From Roseitranquillus sp963749675 (lineage in GTDB: Bacteria; Pseudomonadota; Alphaproteobacteria; Rhodobacterales; Rhodobacteraceae), in contig CAVVNT010000002.1 in NCBI GenBank assembly GCA_963749675.1, positions 186,001 through 250,000 of the forward strand: 64,000 bases of DNA, read 5' to 3'. Shown here piece by piece: positions 61,317 to 64,000 of the stretch. The position numbers and the translations under genes are program-made. The notes under the pieces were generated by a model. That model was given only the letters and a program-made list of their open reading frames with translations. It had not been told where the DNA came from and made no database searches. Numbering within the stretch: position 1 is the first letter of the stretch; every line of letters starts with the position of its first letter.

Positions 61317-61916
61317 CTTGCTCCCCCGGCTGGACCCTGCCGTACGATGTGGCCGAAGTGCAGGCCAAAGCCATAAAAGTGATCTGAAATTTTTCATGGC
61401 GACTACCGGGCCACGTCCCTCCCGGGAGGAACAGGAGGGACGGGCCCGGCGAACCCTCGGGGGGTACTCGCACGATGCCGCGTGAACGGCACAATCATGG
61501 ATCTATCATCCGCCGCTGCCTCCGTCAGGTCTGGTATTCCGGACTGAACGGGGACGGCAGGCGCACCGAAAGCGGCTCCGCGCGGGGCAGCGCTTGATCG
61601 GTTCAACGCGGATCCTGCTCGCGACGTCCATACCGGACGGTCGATTTCGTCGTCTACCATTCGGGCACGAACACATATCGCGGCACGGGACATCAAGGAT
61701 GTTTGTCGCTGAGGCGCAGCCCACGGGGCTTGATGCACTGGGAGTGGGGACAAGGGGAGAGCGGGGATTCCTCAAGCTGCCGGACACCCTGACGGCGCAA
61801 CGACGCTACAACTCCGCGAGCCCCGGCCCGACATGCGCCCCGACGCAGTTTTCGAGCCACCCCGAGGCTGAGAGCTGCAGGAAGCGGGCGCTCTAGTGTT
61901 CCGAGCCTGACGGTTT
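61317..61916. other. Non-coding stretch between chrA and the IS630 remnant
   Basis: About 600 bases. Open frames exist on both strands but none shows a domain or a coherent composition. It includes the chrA upstream region and probably the left end of the IS630 remnant. No repeats or RNA genes were recognised. Confidence 0.4.
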
Positions 61917-62757
61917 CTACCGATTTCCGCGGATTTCATCGAGGGCGCGACGTTCCCGGGTGAGAATATCCTCGGCGGATTTGGTCCGGACGAAGGGCTT
62001 CGGCCTTGTGTCGTGAGGCAGCAGGTAGTCGTGGATCGCGGTCTCCAGATCACCGGCGCTGGAACAAATGCCCCGGCGTATGCGCCGATTTGTGATCTCG
62101 GCGAAGAAGCGCTCGACGAGGTTCAGCCAGGACGCGCTGGTGGGCGTGAAGTGCAGCTTGAACCGAGGATGTTTCGCCAACCAGGCCTTCGCTTCGGGCG
62201 TCTTGTGCGTCGCGTGGGTGTCGAGGACCAGGTGCACCTCGCGCGGCCCCGGTACGGCCCGGTGGATGCGGCGCAGGAACCGCAGGAACTCGTTGGCCCG
62301 ATGGCGCGGCAGGCATTCGCCGATCACCATGCCCGACGTCACGTCGAGCGCGGCGAACAGCGCGGTCGTGCCGTGGCGCTTGCAGTCGTGGATCATCGTG
62401 GCCGCGCGGCCCTTCTTCAGCGGCAATCCCGGCCAGCTCCGGTCAAGCGCCTGGATCTGCGACTTCTCATCGACGCACAGCACCACCGCCCGGTCCGGCG
62501 GATCGAGGTAGAGCCCGACGATCTCGGTGCCTGGCGCCGTCCACGCCCTCGTCGAGGTAGCGCTCCTGCCAGCGCCACACGGTGGGCTTCGAGGTGTTCG
62601 CGCGCCGCATGATCTCGAAGGTGCCATGGCCGTCCGTCGCCAGCACGATCTCGGCCCGCCAGACGAGCTTGCGCGGGCTGTTGCGGTCGGCGACCACAGC
62701 TTGAAGCTCCGCGCGGTCAGCGGGGTTCAGGTAAAGCCAGACGTCATCACGTCTCAT
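61917..62757 (-). pseudogene. IS630 family transposase with internal deletion
   Basis: The first 75 residues (RRDDVWLYLNPADRAELQAV, then FEIMRRANTSKPTVWRWQER) are the HTH half. They join abruptly at EGVDGA to a second frame beginning TEIVGLYLDPPDRAVVLCVD. The DDE core follows (SVDEK-type Asp, AVPGPREVHLVLDTHATHKT, then FTPTSASWLNLVERFFAEIT) and runs to 61917. Intact relatives have about 80 more residues between these parts, so roughly 240 bases are missing, with a frame change. The element cannot make a normal transposase. Confidence 0.8.
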
Positions 62758-62839
62758 GCCCCGACACCGACACGCCAGACCGCGGATCGGAATCCTCCGT
62801 CAGGTGGGGGACACTGTAAGCATCCGGCGTAGGCCGCCG

Positions 62840-63070
62840 TCAGGCGGCTTGGCGATGCTCTGGGGATTGCCAGTTCCAGAGCAGCAGGTCCGGCACCTGC
62901 GAAGCGGTCATGTCGGGCAGTCGGCCGAGAACGTCGGCCAGCCAAGCCTGGGGATCGATGTCGTTCAGCTTGGCGGTGACGATCAGGGAATACATCAAGG
63001 CGGCGCGCTCGCCGCCGCGCTCCGAGCCGGCGAAGAGCCATGACTTCCGGCCGAGGGCGACGAGGCGTTC
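62840..63070 (-). pseudogene. IS66 transposase TnpC, C-terminal fragment
   Basis: The minus-strand frame ending at 62840 reads RLVALGRKSWLFAGSERGGE, then RAALMYSLIVTAKLNDIDPQ and AWLADVLGRL, ending LLLWNWQSPEHRQAA. This is the conserved C-terminus of IS66 TnpC, including its SxxxGG and DPQAWL motifs. Homology ends at about 63070, where sequence of the recombinase cassette on the other strand begins. Only about 75 of some 500 residues remain; it marks a junction between two mobile elements. Confidence 0.75.
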
Positions 63071-63531
63071 ATTCTGCCCATGTCGGGCAGGAAGCTGTCG
63101 TCCACTATCGCTGGCATCCTCTCCACGGCCGAACTCTTCGGGTGGAATCGAGCCAGTCGCGCAAGACTGGCCGCTTCGTTCATCTCGTTGTGGGCCCGGG
63201 AGACGTTCTCGTCCTACCAGCCTGGATGCTCGATCCGGTCGCGTGCGCCGGCATGCGGCAACTTGGCCCGCCGCAGGTCTCGATTGCGGCCCTCGGCGAT
63301 CTTCATGACCTGCTGAGCCGGCGCGGATTCCGGCGAAGCTCTCCTGGCGATGCGATCGTCGCCAAGGAGGAGCAGGATGACCGATCCCAAGGCGCCGGCG
63401 CCGCCGCGCCAGCTGATGATGACGTTCGACTCCACGAGGCTCCGCGGCATGTCCACCACGGAGCGACGGGCCAGGGTGACGGCCTTGGCGAACCTGCTGG
63501 CCGAGGCCGCGGCGCCGGGAGGCAGCGATGA
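63040..63531 (+). CDS. Recombinase-associated small conserved protein
   Basis: The part from about 63079 reads EAVVHYRWHPLHGRTLRVES, then VLPAWMLDPVACAGMRQLGP and VSIAALGDLHDLLSRRGFRR. This is a small protein of unknown function that I associate with the first gene of serine-recombinase cassettes in alphaproteobacteria. The WHPLHGR motif resembles DUF5372-type proteins. No good start lies before the conserved part, because the IS66 remnant junction is at about 63070, so the 5' end may be lost. The C-terminal part overlaps the next small gene. Confidence 0.6.
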   Translation: MTSGRGRRGVHSAHVGQEAVVHYRWHPLHGRTLRVESSQSRKTGRFVHLVVGPGDVLVLPAWMLDPVACAGMRQLGPPQVSIAALGDLHDLLSRRGFRRSSPGDAIVAKEEQDDRSQGAGAAAPADDDVRLHEAPRHVHHGATGQGDGLGEPAGRGRGAGRQR

Positions 63532-63541
63532 CGACGTCTGA
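63377..63541 (+). CDS. 54-residue protein preceding the recombinase
   Basis: Starts at ATG 63377 with a strong AAGGAGGAG ribosome site about six bases upstream. The sequence (PRQLMMTFDSTRLRGMSTTE, then RRARVTALANLLAEAAA) has the pattern of the tiny helical protein usually encoded between the WHPLHGR protein and the serine recombinase. Its stop overlaps the recombinase start by 14 bases. Function is unknown; an accessory role in recombination is plausible. Confidence 0.6.
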   Translation: MTDPKAPAPPRQLMMTFDSTRLRGMSTTERRARVTALANLLAEAAAPGGSDDDV

Positions 63542-64000
63542 GATGCTTCCCGCGACGGTCCTCGAGAGGAAGGCCGTGGTCTACGTCCGGCAATCCTGCC
63601 GGACGCAGGTCGAGACCAACCTTGAGAGCCGGCGCCGCCAGTATGAGCTGGTCGAGGTCGCCCGGCGCCAGGGGGTCCGCGCCATCGAGGTCATCGACGA
63701 TGATCTTGGCCGTTCCGCGAGCGGCATGGTGGCGCGTCCCGGCTTCGATCGCCTGGTGGCGGCGCTCTGTGCCGGCGAGATCGGCGCGGTGCTGTGCTTC
63801 GACGCGTCCCGTCTCGCCCGCAACGGCCGCGATTGGCATCACCTGCTGGAACTCTGCGGTCTCGTCGAAGCCCGGGTGATCGACCTCGACGGCGTGAACG
63901 ATCCTTGTCGGCCGAACGACCGGCTCCTCCTCGGCATGAAGGGCAGCATCAGCGAGTTCGAGCTCGGCATCCTGCGCGCACGGATGCTCGATGCCGCGCG
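63528..64000 (+). CDS. Serine recombinase (resolvase/invertase family), 5' part
   Basis: The first 157 residues of a serine recombinase continuing beyond the window. VVYVRQSCRTQ holds the catalytic serine (RQS) and the following arginine, IEVIDDDLGRSASG is the conserved acidic loop, and CFDASRLARNGRDWHHLLEL contains the DxSRLxR motif with two active-site arginines. LLGMKGSISEFELGILRARM begins the E-helix. The size class (large recombinase) is likely from the family of the two small genes ahead of it, but the rest is not visible. Confidence 0.88.
   Translation, partial: MTTSEMLPATVLERKAVVYVRQSCRTQVETNLESRRRQYELVEVARRQGVRAIEVIDDDLGRSASGMVARPGFDRLVAALCAGEIGAVLCFDASRLARNGRDWHHLLELCGLVEARVIDLDGVNDPCRPNDRLLLGMKGSISEFELGILRARMLDAA

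Overview
The window reads as about 64 kb of high-GC chromosome from an alphaproteobacterium, most likely a Rhodobacterales (Roseobacter/Paracoccus-type) organism. The evidence is the set of lineage-typical genes: the F1-ATPase inhibitor zeta subunit (DUF1476), an SspB ClpXP adaptor, fumC-DUF4169-RHH, cysG-DUF2849-cysI-cysH-DUF934, XdhC beside a molybdopterin-binding protein, a long acidic RNase E, and two proteins with VPLPA-CTERM-type tails. No rRNA, tRNA or CRISPR array was recognised.

Left part (1-9.1 kb): a thiol/metalloid-type cluster holds a DUF318 permease, a thioredoxin-like CxxC protein, a metallo-beta-lactamase-fold protein, OsmC, an AhpD-like protein, ArsR and a second DUF318 permease. 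It stops at a major-facilitator gene that is cut off. A mobile-element pile-up follows: an integrase-core transposase gene interrupted by an IS2-like IS3 element (exact 5-bp target duplication), then an IS110 element with a structured leader that could be its bridge RNA.

Middle part (9.2-61 kb) is mostly ordinary chromosome. It holds the urease accessory genes ureE-(yrhK)-ureF-ureG without structural genes; glutaryl-CoA dehydrogenase; a YeeE/YedE pair; and a MoxR ATPase / PepSY / cytochrome b561 / membrane LuxR / CoxE-like VWA cluster. Next come an OmpA protein, XdhC and related genes, infC with an ATA start, and the siroheme and assimilatory sulfate-reduction operon with its ferredoxin reductase and a divergent Lrp regulator. 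Then come tRNA 2-selenouridine synthase with ModE and modABC, rne, a two-component pair resembling DctBD, purQ-purS-purC, betaine-homocysteine methyltransferase with a corrinoid protein, ccdA and tusA, fumC, sspB and chrA. One IS5-type element is inserted between fumC and a VPLPA-tailed protein gene.

Right edge (61.9-64 kb) is again mobile: an internally deleted IS630 transposase, an IS66 tail, and the start of a serine-recombinase cassette running off the window.

Many otherwise normal genes (rne, the dctD-like regulator, glycerate kinase, an FAD oxidoreductase, a permease and others) carry single-base frameshifts. Because rne is normally essential, I suspect residual indel errors in the assembly for at least some of these, and several 'pseudogene' calls should be read with that in mind.
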